Positions 55,212 through 64,000 of a stretch of 64,000 nt of DNA are shown here, one piece after another. Made by a program: the position numbers and the translations under genes. Source of the stretch: Mytilus galloprovincialis (lineage: Eukaryota > Mollusca > Bivalvia > Mytilida > Mytilidae); NCBI RefSeq assembly GCF_965363235.1, contig NC_134847.1, positions 73,290,268-73,354,267 of the forward strand, read 5' to 3'. The notes under the pieces were generated by a model. It worked only from the letters and a program-made list of their open reading frames with translations. It was not told where the DNA came from and searched no databases. Position 1 is the first letter of the stretch, and every line of letters begins with the position of its first letter.

Positions 55212-55560
55212 GAGAGCCTTGGTGTAGTGGTTATTGCATCGGACTACTAACACAAGGGTTCCTGATTCGATTCCCGTCTGGGATGAAAATTTCAGGGACT
55301 TAATTTTCGGCTCTCCCTTGACATCATTTGCGAGTATGGTCTTGAGGAAACGATGATAGTCCGTCGGAAGGGGACGATAAATGGCTGACCCGTGTTAAGA
55401 GAGAGCCATATCTCTTCCACGTTAAAGACACCCTTGTAGATTTCGAAAAAGAGCAAGCTAATGCCGCTACAAGGCAGCAATCGCACCCGCAAAGTGGAAA
55501 GGGATTACTATATGTTTCAAAACTTGTTTCCCAATCCACTATAAATAAATATATTTAAAC
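55212..55560 (+). mobile_element. tRNA-derived SINE, near full-length
   Basis: The head holds a polymerase III box A (TGGTGTAGTGG, 55220-55230) and box B (GATTCGATTCC, 55264-55274), 33 bp apart as in a tRNA. The body includes TTGCGAGTATGGTCTTGAGG, GGGACGATAAATGGCTGACC, 'CACGTTAAAGACACCC', GCTAATGCCGCTACAAGGCA and an AT-rich tail ATAAATAAATATATTTAAAC. A 5'-truncated relative lies at 22085-22292. The two overlapping minus-strand frames here are shadows. Confidence 0.88.
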
Positions 55561-55914
55561 TAAACATGGTACGGGAAGAAAGGTATGAAATGAAAGATAT
55601 TGACACGGAGATCATCATACAAATAGTTCAAGTCGCCATTAATTTGCAACCTTTGGTCTCGCATTATGAAGATTCTAAAAGATCAATGTGAATTTTTAGA
55701 CTAAACATTATTACCCCTCTCACATACATCCAATTTCGCGGGTGTCACTGTTTTCTTATTTCTTATAAGTTATAAAATTCTAAGTTGGTACACGATTAAT
55801 CATATTACATTTGTGACGAATCTAGGCGGCGTATAGGTCGCACGCGCCCATCCCCACCTTTGATGGCCTAAAAAATAAATCTTGTTTTTAAGCTTTTTAT
55901 TTTTGAATCCTTAG

Positions 55915-56150
55915 TTAGAGATGAATTATGTATAAATTAGTCGTATTCAGTAATTAAAGGAAGAGAATGACAAAATTGAAAGTGAAAAAGGGTGAACCAT
56001 TTCATTGACTGATTAGATACGCAGAAACTCTTTTTTTTACATGTAAAAACGATGAATTAACATATATGTTTAATCTATAATAAATTAAACTGACGTCTAA
56101 AAATCTAATTGCACGATTTCGCTATCATTTTGTATCTATATTATATTTAT
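55915..56150 (+). repeat. duplicated block, copy 2
   Basis: Matches 54690-54912 in order and orientation (TGTATAAATTAGTCGTATTC, TTGAAAGTGAAAAAGGGTG, CTATCATTTTGTATCTATA). The SINE lies between the two copies. Confidence 0.7.
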
Positions 56151-56589
56151 ATCCGGTTTTATGAAGGGTGGCAGTCTTTGGAGGTCAATGCAATAGTTAA
56201 TTAGATGGCGTCTAGTCTAAATTCATTCGAAATGCTGATACATGTTATCAAGTCTTTGAAATGTTAATTGTTAATAAATTTTCGATTTTCATAATTTGGA
56301 TATACGATTTAGTACGTTATAATTCAAGTATGATGAGTCAATTCGATGAACATGACAGGTAATGGACTTAAATACAAATAATTTGATTTGTTAAAGGTCA
56401 GACGATTGACATTTATAAAAGTGCTTCACTTACATTCGATTTATTATAAGTCCTTAGTTTCATATCATCATGAAATAAATATCATGTATAATCAATCCCC
56501 TTTAAACAATGGTTTGATTTCTTCAGTTACAGATGAAATTGTACTTATGAATAAAACAAACTATTTTTTATCCATAAAATATTTGTTGA

Positions 56590-57082
56590 GTTTAGTGAAT
56601 TGGTATACTACCAGAAAATCGGTATTCCAATGGAAAGTTAACTGCACTTACAGTGACCGATTTGATTTTGAACTCATATGAAAGAATGCAAACTTATCTG
56701 TTTGAAGGACAAATAGAAAAGCCTCTTGCAAAATTCTATAGTTTCACTTTCATAATCATATTGATGGTGTTATGCAAACCAAAAATATCCACAGTTCATT
56801 TTTGAGCCTGCATCTCATATATTCAAGTGCTTTTGCGATCAAGGAAAAACCTAAACTTGAGTGTCCGATTTATATCTATATATTTTCCTTAATTTTGACA
56901 CCGACTGGTACATCAGAACAAGAACTTGCAGAAATCAGTTTTCCTATTGTCAACTTTTCATTTCTCAGCAGTAACATAATCTCTACACAGTCGTTTAGCG
57001 CTTATGTAATGCAATTTATAAGCATGTTCAGATTATACATATTTAGTTGGAAAACTATAGTAGTAATAGTAATACGGACATA
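56590..57082 (+). pseudogene. RT-family relic, decayed
   Basis: Frameshifted remnants: IGIPMES/NCTYSDRFDFE near 56618-56675 (compare GIP.GTNCAPLLADLFL), SYERMQTYLFEGQIEKPLAK with FYSFTF near 56672-56750, and EISFPIVNFSFLSSNI with YVMQFISMFRL at 56930-57045 (compare FPIVNFPFLSSNIP and SQLIRYSRAC). It is the same family and orientation as the 9255 and 49975 relics. Confidence 0.7.
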
Positions 57083-57329
57083 ATATTTCAACATGGTAAT
57101 CACACAAACTTCTTAGTTAATTGATATCTACTTCAATATCTAGCATCGAAAAGAATACAAATAACTCTTTATCTGAATGATTGAACACAAAATATACATC
57201 CAATGTAACATCCAGATATTTATTCTTTGGTTCTCAATCATTAAAAATTAAACTTCATCATATTTAGAAAAGGCGCTTGATTCGGTATTGTAGCTTTTAG
57301 AATTTACACGAGAATAATTTTTTTAAAGT

Positions 57330-57335
57330 TTTATT
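57330..57335 (-). terminator. candidate polyadenylation signal of the PLAC8-like gene
   Basis: Minus-strand AATAAA about 65 bp past the PLAC8-like stop codon, in context AAAAATAAAACTT. Confidence 0.5.
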
Positions 57336-57397
57336 TTTATACATTTTCTCGATCAATTGGTAAGGACAAACGCTATACCAAAGAGTACTATGTGTCA

Positions 57398-57490
57398 TTA
57401 CAGTCCCATATTTCTCAGTTCTCTGTGTTCTTGACAGGCTGCACATGGTCCACAACAATTGACTGTCAGACAATCATTGCAAACGTTTCC
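57398..57490 (-). CDS. PLAC8-like exon 3
   Basis: 30 codons and TAA; acceptor TCTTTGTAG. It begins GNVCNDCLTVNCC, contains GPCAACQEHREL and ends NMGL. It is too short for a routine ORF search. Confidence 0.92.
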   Translation of the reverse strand, partial: GNVCNDCLTVNCCGPCAACQEHRELRNMGL

Positions 57491-60400
57491 CTACAAAGAT
57501 ACAGGAATTCATTAATAACAAGACAACTCGTTCGTTGTACCAAAATATATTTGAGAATAAGGTTTTGGTAATACATGCAGTTTTTGCATAATTTCTAACT
57601 ACCTTAATTGTCACACGCATTCAACAACTACATGTATCTTATATACGACCTGTAGATATACAATTGAAATTAATGATACGTGTTGATTGTTATAATATGG
57701 TTCAAAGTACAATAAATTTTGGAAAGTATGCAAATAAATACCTATTACGGCAGAAATTTTGTGATGACACATAATACGTACCACTAAATGAATGAGAAGT
57801 ATAAAACAATTCTGAAGGAATTTCGAAATGTATGGTGTAAAATTTACATTTAAACTAAATTATTTCGCTCAATTATTGCAATTAATCCTTTTGACTATAA
57901 TTGCTTACATCCACCTAACTTAACTTTGGTGGATGGTGGTCTCATTGACAATCATTCAATATCTCCTTATATTCATATAGTTTGGCCGTTGTATCATTAT
58001 CTGCTAGCTTGAATCTCAGTTGTATATGGTTTAAGATTAGTCTATTTATTTCATTAATTATATATAAATTTATCTTACCTCCTGTAAATTTATAGATATA
58101 TGATTGGTTAAAGGACTACACGTGGTGACGATGAATATTTGATATAGGGTGTCATGAAAAATATAGCGCTAGCAACCATACATGGTTAGTTTCCATATGG
58201 GGTTAGTAAGGAGTTACTTCCTTAAGTTTAAAAAAATATGATGCCACAACCCTTCATAAAAACAACACGGTGTTGAGAAAAAGTCTGAAAGGATTCAACA
58301 GACGAAGAAATTGATGATGTAAGGTTGAAATAAGTTTATAAAACATAATTAAAGCTAACAAGTTGTTATTGTTGGCATAACGGGATTACTTCCCTTTCAA
58401 AACAAAAACCAAAAAATTCAACAGACGGAGTAATTAAAGTAAATGTAATGAACGATTGAAATAAATTCATAATACAAATTTAAAGCTAAAGAGTTGATAT
58501 TGTTGGCATTTTTTTCTGTATAGACAAATGGAAGTAGGATCTTAATACTAAGTATTGTAAACTTGATCACTTTGATAGGCCGCTAGTCAAAATACCATAT
58601 GTGAAGAAAGTCGGTAAGATGAATTCGTTACACGGTGTGCTAGTGACCTAATACGATATATATGGGGTCAGTAAATTTCATATGGGGATTCGAGCTTCGC
58701 TCTCACCTTATATGGAATTTTCTGACCCCATATATATCGTATTAGGTTAGTATCACAGCATGTAACTAATAATATTAGACATCGCATCTATCGAATAAAG
58801 AATTTTCTGGATAAAACTGCAACATAGAAATACGTGTTTTCATTGATATATTCGTAGTTATCATAACGAGTGGGAATAATGATATCGCTTGATAAAACGA
58901 GGTCAGAGGTTCAACCCACAATTTTTGTCTTACCATATCCTGAACCAGATCAGAATATGGCAAATGTTATAAAATAGTTCGTTACTATATATGTTTATGT
59001 TTTTTTTTGTTGCACTTCAGTGTTTCTGTTGTTCCTTTGTTTTCCTCTTATAGTTGATGTGTTTCCAACATTTTTAGTTTGTATCCGAGATTTTTTCTCT
59101 CAATCGATTTATGAATTCTAAACAGCGGTAAACTACTGTTGACTTTATTGATATCAATTGAGTTACATAATTTACTTCACTATAATATTAATAGCCTTTT
59201 GAGATCTGGTAATTATTTTTTGAATAAATAACGAGAGTTGATATAAGGCGATGTTCAATTGGCACGTTCGGCTTTACCTATTTATATGATGGTCATCATG
59301 CATTTTCTATTTGAACATATCAGTTGGACATCGTCCATTATCCAGCAATAAAATAAAGAGAATGGGAAAATATTTGCTAGTTACACTATCATTATTAGTT
59401 GACACTTGTTTCGTATGAATTTTGGGGGATATTAACGGACAAATTTAAAACCAACAATTTTCATAGTAACAATTATATACAAATAAATTGTAAATCTTTA
59501 TCAATAACCTGTACTACATTATTTGTTTGCCTAATGAATCAACCAAGATTCTTGATTCTTCCTTCCCTTGTTATTGCTTTTTTGGCTGGCAATCATTTTC
59601 GTCATCTGGCATGCGCACCCAAGTACAAACACAGTTTAAATCAAGGGTTGCATGAATTTTGATTCCATTTGGTTGAATTGCTAAATTCCAAGCCCTGTTA
59701 TTCATCAGTGAGTTTTGGGGCCTAATTTTAAAACATTGAACTAATCTGACTGCTTTTTGCGAATGATGATTTTAATATCGTGTTTTTAAAAATATTCAAA
59801 TGTTGTCCAACTCTTGGCTAATGGCTCTGCTGACGATACCGATATAATCAAGGATCACTATGCATCGCCTTTGCAACATTCATAGCAGGCGATACAAAAC
59901 ATGTTTGGGATTAAAAGCCAAATGAATTTTTAATACACTATGTAAGGTATAAGTCATCTCACACCAAGTGTTTGATACCATATGATGCGATAGGTCCTTA
60001 CCCTTATTCCACCGATTGTTCTAATTCTGGCTCTTAAAATAATTTCTGTGCCTGGTACACAACACGGCGTACACAAGCATTCACCAGTTCGACTAGCCAA
60101 CTGACAAACGGCACATGGATAGCAACACCAAGTAAATAAACCTAAAATCAGAAACCAAAGAATTAACCTATTGTTATGAAATATATATTATCATAATTCA
60201 GTTATTATAAACAAGTATATTGGGTTACACGTTACAGGTGACATGGTTTTATACGGTAAATTGCAAGGAATAATGAATAACCTTAAAAATTTAAACCAGA
60301 ATGAATACCAGTTACCATATTATTCACCGGAGAATAACCTTTTGTGTTTCATGATTTGGACACGAATTATCTCAAATGATTGACGTCACAGACGTAAGTA

Positions 60401-62554
60401 AACAAAATGGAAACATTCACGTTACAGGAAGACCATCGAGTGACAAGTGACGAGTGACGAGCGACGAATGACGAGGAAACAAGGTTTTGGAATTGCATCT
60501 AGTGCCGATTATATCTCTTGTACTTTTCAGTACCTTTTCGTGTTAAAAATTTTGAATATTAATTTTTTCTACGGCAATAATTGTAGAATACCATTTAATG
60601 TAATTCAATGTTTGCAAATCGTGTTAAATCAAATTACAATATGTACGAAATGAAAGCTTAGATATATGTTTTCAACAAACGAAAAGTTAAAATATATACA
60701 TACTCATTTAAGAGGGTTTGGATGGGGTTAAATGATTAAAGAATAATGCCCTTAAAAATGAAGATTAGAGAATAACGGGCAAAAAGAATGAAGATTAGAA
60801 AAAAAGGGGTTAATTTTTTGAAGATGAGAGAAAAAAGGGGTTAATGTTTTGAAGATTAGAGAAAAAAGGGGTGAAAATGAATGTTTACAGAATAACAGAC
60901 CCCCCCCCCCCACACACACACACACCCAGGCCATCATTTAAAAACTACACGTATGAAGTATTGGAGTAAGCAAAATCTTAAATTGTTTAAACAACAAAGA
61001 TAAAACCGTGTTTGTGCAATGTCTAAATCAGATTAAACCATGGCTTCAAAACACCACACAATTTCACATTCACACAATTTCATAGATATGAAATTGTTTT
61101 ACCCAATTTGTCAGCTTACACAAACGTATGACATGATTTATAAGTAGCATTATACGTATTTCCGGCGTTAACTTTTAATCACGAGACCATAATTATGGCC
61201 AGCCAAAAATATAAAACGTTGAAGAGAAATCAAAAACATTGAAAGATAGAGTTTAAAGAAAACAGATATTTGCACATCTTATTTATTTTCAAAATCAATA
61301 CACAATTTGCTTGATAATACTATTTGAAATAAATTTATCACAGTTATTACATTTGTTCTGTGCAGGAATTGAAACATTGCAGCTTTGTATGTTTTTATAA
61401 TTTAAGTTTACAAAAAAAAACAACATGAAACTGGGAATGACTTTAGACAAATTTGGCTGTCCTTCAAACGTCTTGCTGCTTTTGCTCTTAGCTGTGTTAT
61501 TTATCTTTTTTCAAAGCGAAAGGATAATTGATGAACATATCGTGCACGACAATCGATAGCAACCATGTTTAATACTTTGTAATCTGGATCCTCTGAGCTG
61601 ACAGGAACACTTTCAAGTAATGAATTAATTCCTCCTTGTCATGATCTCTGCTCATTTTAAAATGAGTAGGCGTTATATTTGTCGATATTTAAAAAAAAAC
61701 CATAGTCAAATATAATGCCTACCCATGTTAACATGTGCATCGAAAACGACGTGAAAAAATTATATCGATTCGAATATGACAAATACAGTACTTTTATAGG
61801 TCAAGCGTTCGAAAAATCTTTAAAAATATTTGGCTGATAGTAGTCTGTACAGTACATTATCATATCTAATCAGTTAAAAAAACTAAAAGCAGGGTTAGTA
61901 TAAACAATATGTAATAAAAGTTAATGGAAACTGATAGAATGGATATATTTTAGAAGAATAAAAATGAAATTTCGAGAATATTTACTGTAAGTTTGTGCGC
62001 ATGTAACAAATATATTTTGTGCTGATTAGAACACGGCTGTTGTTAAAAATTGTAAGTGGATATAATAGTAACCAATAGCCACGAGGTTTTTGTTATTATT
62101 TTTTACTTAAATGTAGAGCGTATTTTAGATTACAATTTCTTCTTTATTCTTAGCTGCAACATGTTTCTATTTTGTTATATATAAATAGGAGGAAGTTGAA
62201 TGGTAAATTCGATATTTGTGACAGTCTGGGTTTTTTATTATAAATTTGATACTCCTTATTGCTTTTTGCATTTTATTTATAAATGAAATTATTCTCACAA
62301 TTTCCTATATCTGAAAAACAGTCGCAAATTCCTGTTGACCATTCCCTTGTTCCATAAATATCCACGAGCTTTAATGGATTTTGTTGTGCGTGTGGTTGCT
62401 GAACTATTACTGTGGTTGTTGACTGTTGTTGTCCACTGTAACCTCCCATTGGTTGACCGTAATTTGACACAGGCTGGCCATGAATCTGTCCAGCTGGTGG
62501 AGGGACGTGAACTTCAGGATACATTTCTGTTTTGCTATCGTTATTGGGATCCAT
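57398..62554 (-). CDS. PLAC8/cornifelin-like Cys-rich protein, three coding exons, 162 aa
   Basis: Coding exons on the minus strand: 62554-62299, 60141-60002 and 57490-57398, with phases 1 and 0 at the joins and GT..AG borders throughout. Residues 1-65 are a Pro/Gln-rich, unstructured N-terminus (GQPVSNYGQPMGGYSGQQQS). The PLAC8 domain follows: REWSTGICDCFSDIGNC (70-86), a hydrophobic LFTWCCYPCAVCQLASRTGE, a CLCTPCCVPGTEIILRARIR stretch, then GNVCNDCLTVNCCGPCAACQ and EHRELR near the end. The CCYPCAVCQ and CCGPCAACQ repeats are the family's signature Cys motifs. Members are small membrane-associated or cytosolic Cys-rich proteins (PLAC8/onzin, cornifelin, plant fw2.2-like); the biochemical role is poorly defined, so I assign none. 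An upstream acceptor-like CAAATAG before the start suggests a non-coding first exon. Confidence 0.93.
57915..57980 (+). repeat. family B end fragment
   Basis: GGTGGATGGTGGTCTCATTG, then ACAATCATTCAATATCTCC. Confidence 0.45.
58205..58512. repeat. diverged tandem duplication, about 125-170 bp
   Basis: AGTTACTTCC, ATTCAACAGACGAAG and TAAAGCTAACAAGTTGTTAT are followed by ATTACTTCCC, ATTCAACAGACGGAG and TAAAGCTAAAGAGTTGATAT in the same order. It lies in PLAC8-like intron 2. Confidence 0.7.
58646..58747. mobile_element. hairpin element, about 40-bp arms
   Basis: ACCTAATACGATATATATGG at the left is the exact reverse complement of the right end CCATATATATCGTATTAGGT. Pairing continues with few mismatches through GGTCAG and the ATATGG..CCATAT-type inner parts, leaving a loop of about 20 bp around GATTCGAGCTTCGC. 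It shares TAATACGATAT with the hairpin at 26661. Confidence 0.85.
58890..59146 (+). repeat. family D copy
   Basis: GAGGTTCAACCCACAATTTT, AGATCAGAATATGGCAAATG, CACTTCAGTGTTTCTGTTG and AACAGCGGTAAACTACTGTT. Confidence 0.82.
59147..60001. other. PLAC8-like intron 2, no further feature
   Basis: The 87-codon plus frame at 59399-59662 has no recognisable domain and is antisense within the intron. Nothing else is named. Confidence 0.4.
60002..60141 (-). CDS. PLAC8-like exon 2: core Cys motifs
   Basis: It completes codon 86 (C) and encodes 46 codons, LFTWCCYPCAVCQLASRTGE then CLCTPCCVPGTEIILRARIR and TIGGIR. Acceptor TGATTTTAG, donor AGG|GTAAGG. Phases are 1 in and 0 out. Confidence 0.95.
60418..60476. 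repeat. short GTGACGA-type repeat
   Basis: GAGTGACAAGTGACGAGTGA then CGAGCGACGAATGACGAGG: a 7-bp motif repeated about six times. Confidence 0.8.
60727..60905. repeat. about 33-36-bp tandem array, 4-5 copies
   Basis: GAAGATTAGAGAA(T/A)AA(C/A)GGG units recur at about 60759, 60791, 60821 and 60852, followed by a diverged final unit. The minus-strand 61-codon frame with repeated FFSxLH words is a shadow. Confidence 0.8.
60901..60927. repeat. C10 run followed by (CA)n
   Basis: A homopolymer C run directly joined to about eight CA units. Confidence 0.95.
60928..62298. other. PLAC8-like intron 1, no further feature
   Basis: AT-rich intron sequence without repeats that I can name. Confidence 0.4.
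62299..62554 (-). CDS. PLAC8-like exon 1: Pro/Gln-rich N-terminus
   Basis: 85 codons plus one base. Start ATGG preceded by AAAG. Donor AATT|GTGAGA at 62298; ignoring it extends the frame by eight non-homologous residues to a stop at 62273. It ends in REWSTGICDCFSDIGN, the entry to the PLAC8 domain. Confidence 0.9.
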
Positions 62555-63138
62555 CTTTTAATAACAACCTATTTGAAAATAATAAATAGTTCTATAACTC
62601 TTATCTATGGCACACGTATTCTTCTATTATTTATATGATCAGAATTTTACGCCAAGTTGTTTCAGTGTTGTTTCAATCAAATAAAATCAATATTTGAACC
62701 AGACACACAAAAAGTTATAAAGTGCATTAAGAAAAGACTTTTGTCGTCCGAACAACTTTGAAATCCGAGAATTCTTATAAGATGATTGCAAAAAAGGCTT
62801 CCAGAGAGGTATAAAAACAAACACGAAAAACCGTAAACTACTTACAGCAAATGCAAAAAAAAAATCAAACTTAAATTGACTGCTTTTAGCAAAACAAATT
62901 CTTTTCAAATTAGGGAGTAATTACAGTAATTTATTTTGAAACATATATACCTGCTCCGATAGAAGTTGAATCGTTGTCATTTCCAAGAAATAAAAAAAAA
63001 CACTATTGTAGGATGAATGCGAGAACAGAAATGAATTGGGACGTAAGGGGTTCATTTTATTCTAGCCAAACGCAAATACGACCACCAAGATGACCAATCA
63101 AAAGACACTAAGTGGTCAACATTCGTCGTAAAAAAAGG
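62555..63138. other. upstream region of the PLAC8-like gene
   Basis: The non-coding first exon and promoter probably lie here or further right; no clear element is visible. The 73-codon minus frame at 62687-62908 has no domain. Confidence 0.35.
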
Positions 63139-63139
63139 A

Positions 63140-63246
63140 AACAGTAGTTTACCGCTGTTCATAAGTCATAAATCGATTGAAAGAAACAAAATCAAGGTAA
63201 CAAACGAAAACCGACGGAAACACATCAACAACAGGAGAAAAAGGGA
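63140..63246 (-). repeat. family D fragment
   Basis: AACAGTAGTTTACCGCTGTT, CATAAATCGATTGAAAGAAA, GGAAACACATCAACAACAGG in minus orientation. Confidence 0.75.
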
Positions 63247-64000
63247 AGAGATGAAATAATACCGTACGTTCTCAACAGTTTAGAGTCAAAAGCTATGAAT
63301 AAATTAAAAGAACCAATCAAATATCTGCCATGACATCTAAAGCATGGAAATAACAAAGACCATTAAGATATGACAGAAGACATAAACTTTTTAAAAACTG
63401 CATTTTGTTAAACTAGCTTAAAGTACCTCTATACCAACATCACAGTATTACAATTAGGATGGCATTTTGTTACCGATAATTAAATATCACAAATCGAACA
63501 ATTGTAACGATCATCCAATTCGTGATTATAACACCATATTACGCAGTATCGATGATGGAAGTGTTTACCGGCCTTGACTGGCTTTACAGCCCTCGCACGG
63601 TCGATAACATAAGCAGTATCGATTTCAATCGTTCTTCCTTATAATTGTGATGGGGATTTTTTTTAATGTTGTTGTGTCAGTACCACATCCTGGTAACAAC
63701 AATAGCACTACATGTATAACTCGATAAACGGGTTAACAAATTTGAACGATTTCGATTATAAGGTTTCACTGCGAATATACGAGTCTTTCACTGATTACCT
63801 GAAAGCATAAAATGTTAGCTGGAACATGTAAATATCCTCTTTTAAAGTTTAATTTCTAGGAAACGTCGTGTAAATCATTCGTGGAACATTGATTTTATCG
63901 TGTACAAGATTGGATAGGAGTGTTTCCAACAAGTATAAAGGACATCAATAGACAATTTAACTAAATATTATTTTGTTACATTTAGCCTTCTATCAAGACA
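63247..64000. other. non-coding, nothing recognised
   Basis: AT-rich; a GTATCGAT word occurs twice (near 63547 and 63614). No gene or repeat was identified before the window end. Confidence 0.35.

Noticed and set aside
55212-55284. Functional tRNA gene
   Set aside because: Box A and box B are present but the surrounding sequence does not close into a standard cloverleaf acceptor stem and continues directly into the SINE body.
55292-55539. Two overlapping minus-strand open frames of 66 and 71 codons
   Set aside because: They lie antisense in the tRNA-derived SINE body and have no domain.
59399-59662. 87-codon plus-strand frame with a hydrophobic stretch
   Set aside because: Inside PLAC8-like intron 2, no start context or domain; likely chance.
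60752-60937. 61-codon minus-strand frame with repeated FFSNLH words
   Set aside because: Product of the 33-36-bp tandem array and the adjoining C and CA runs.
62335-62589. 84-codon plus-strand open frame
   Set aside because: Antisense shadow of PLAC8-like exon 1, whose minus-strand reading has clear homology and splice sites.

Overview
The window looks like AT-rich bivalve mollusc nuclear DNA, most probably a mussel (Mytilus-like). The coding genes are split by introns with GT..AG borders, coding density is very low, and the intergenic and intronic DNA is packed with dispersed repeat families that I recognise from mussel sequences. There is no bacterial or viral gene organisation. The species is an inference; the eukaryotic, intron-rich layout is directly visible.

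Four protein-coding genes can be rebuilt from exons whose reading phases fit exactly. (1) 10869-27172, plus strand: a five-exon secreted C-type lectin of 267 aa, built as signal peptide, PAN/apple domain, short Cys-rich module, and lectin domain with EPN and WND sugar-binding motifs. (2) 44450-47295, plus strand, continuing beyond what I can trace: the 5' part of an ionotropic glutamate receptor. Its signal-peptide exon leads almost directly into the ligand-binding S1 region, so there is no amino-terminal domain. (3) 47600-48430, minus strand: an intronless carbohydrate sulfotransferase ORF just downstream of, and antisense to, the last receptor exon found; it probably lies inside a receptor intron. 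(4) 57398-62554, minus strand: a three-exon PLAC8/cornifelin-like Cys-rich protein of 162 aa.

Everything else is repeats. I label the dispersed families A to F for reference. A carries a GAGCGTCACTGATGAGTCTT core. B ends in a CTCATTGGCA..CATACCACATC motif. C is about 170 bp with a CCATTTTCTACATAAGAAAA core. D ends in CAGCGGTATACTACTGTTGC. E is a retroelement 3' end terminating in a CACATTCCCCATTTCCATTC motif. F starts at an AGCTCA..AAGGGTCAAGTG motif and ends in GAGCCTCTAG. At least six relics of one reverse-transcriptase family (YIDD box; NCAPLLADLF and SQLIRYSRAC motifs) are present, plus one LINE 3' end with a zinc-knuckle, two tRNA-derived SINE copies, several hairpin elements, and tandem arrays with 44, 63, about 150 and about 160 bp periods.

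Region by region: 0-10 kb holds arrays, a satellite and RT/D debris. 10.9-27.2 kb is the lectin gene with TE-filled introns. 27-32 kb is repeat families A, B and D. 32.1-40.2 kb is a tandem segmental duplication whose second unit carries a 1.65 kb integrase-type DNA transposon (TIR TGTTCCGGA, TSD TACA). The transposon is itself broken by a family E insertion with a 15-bp target duplication, and the first unit preserves the empty site. 40-43 kb is RT debris. 44.4-48.4 kb holds the receptor and the sulfotransferase. 49-57 kb holds RT relics, a 44-bp array, a 1.1 kb foldback element and a SINE. 57.4-62.6 kb is the PLAC8-like gene. I see no CRISPR array, no rRNA and no intact tRNA gene. The genes do not form an obvious pathway; lectin, glutamate receptor, sulfotransferase and PLAC8 genes appear to be independent neighbours.
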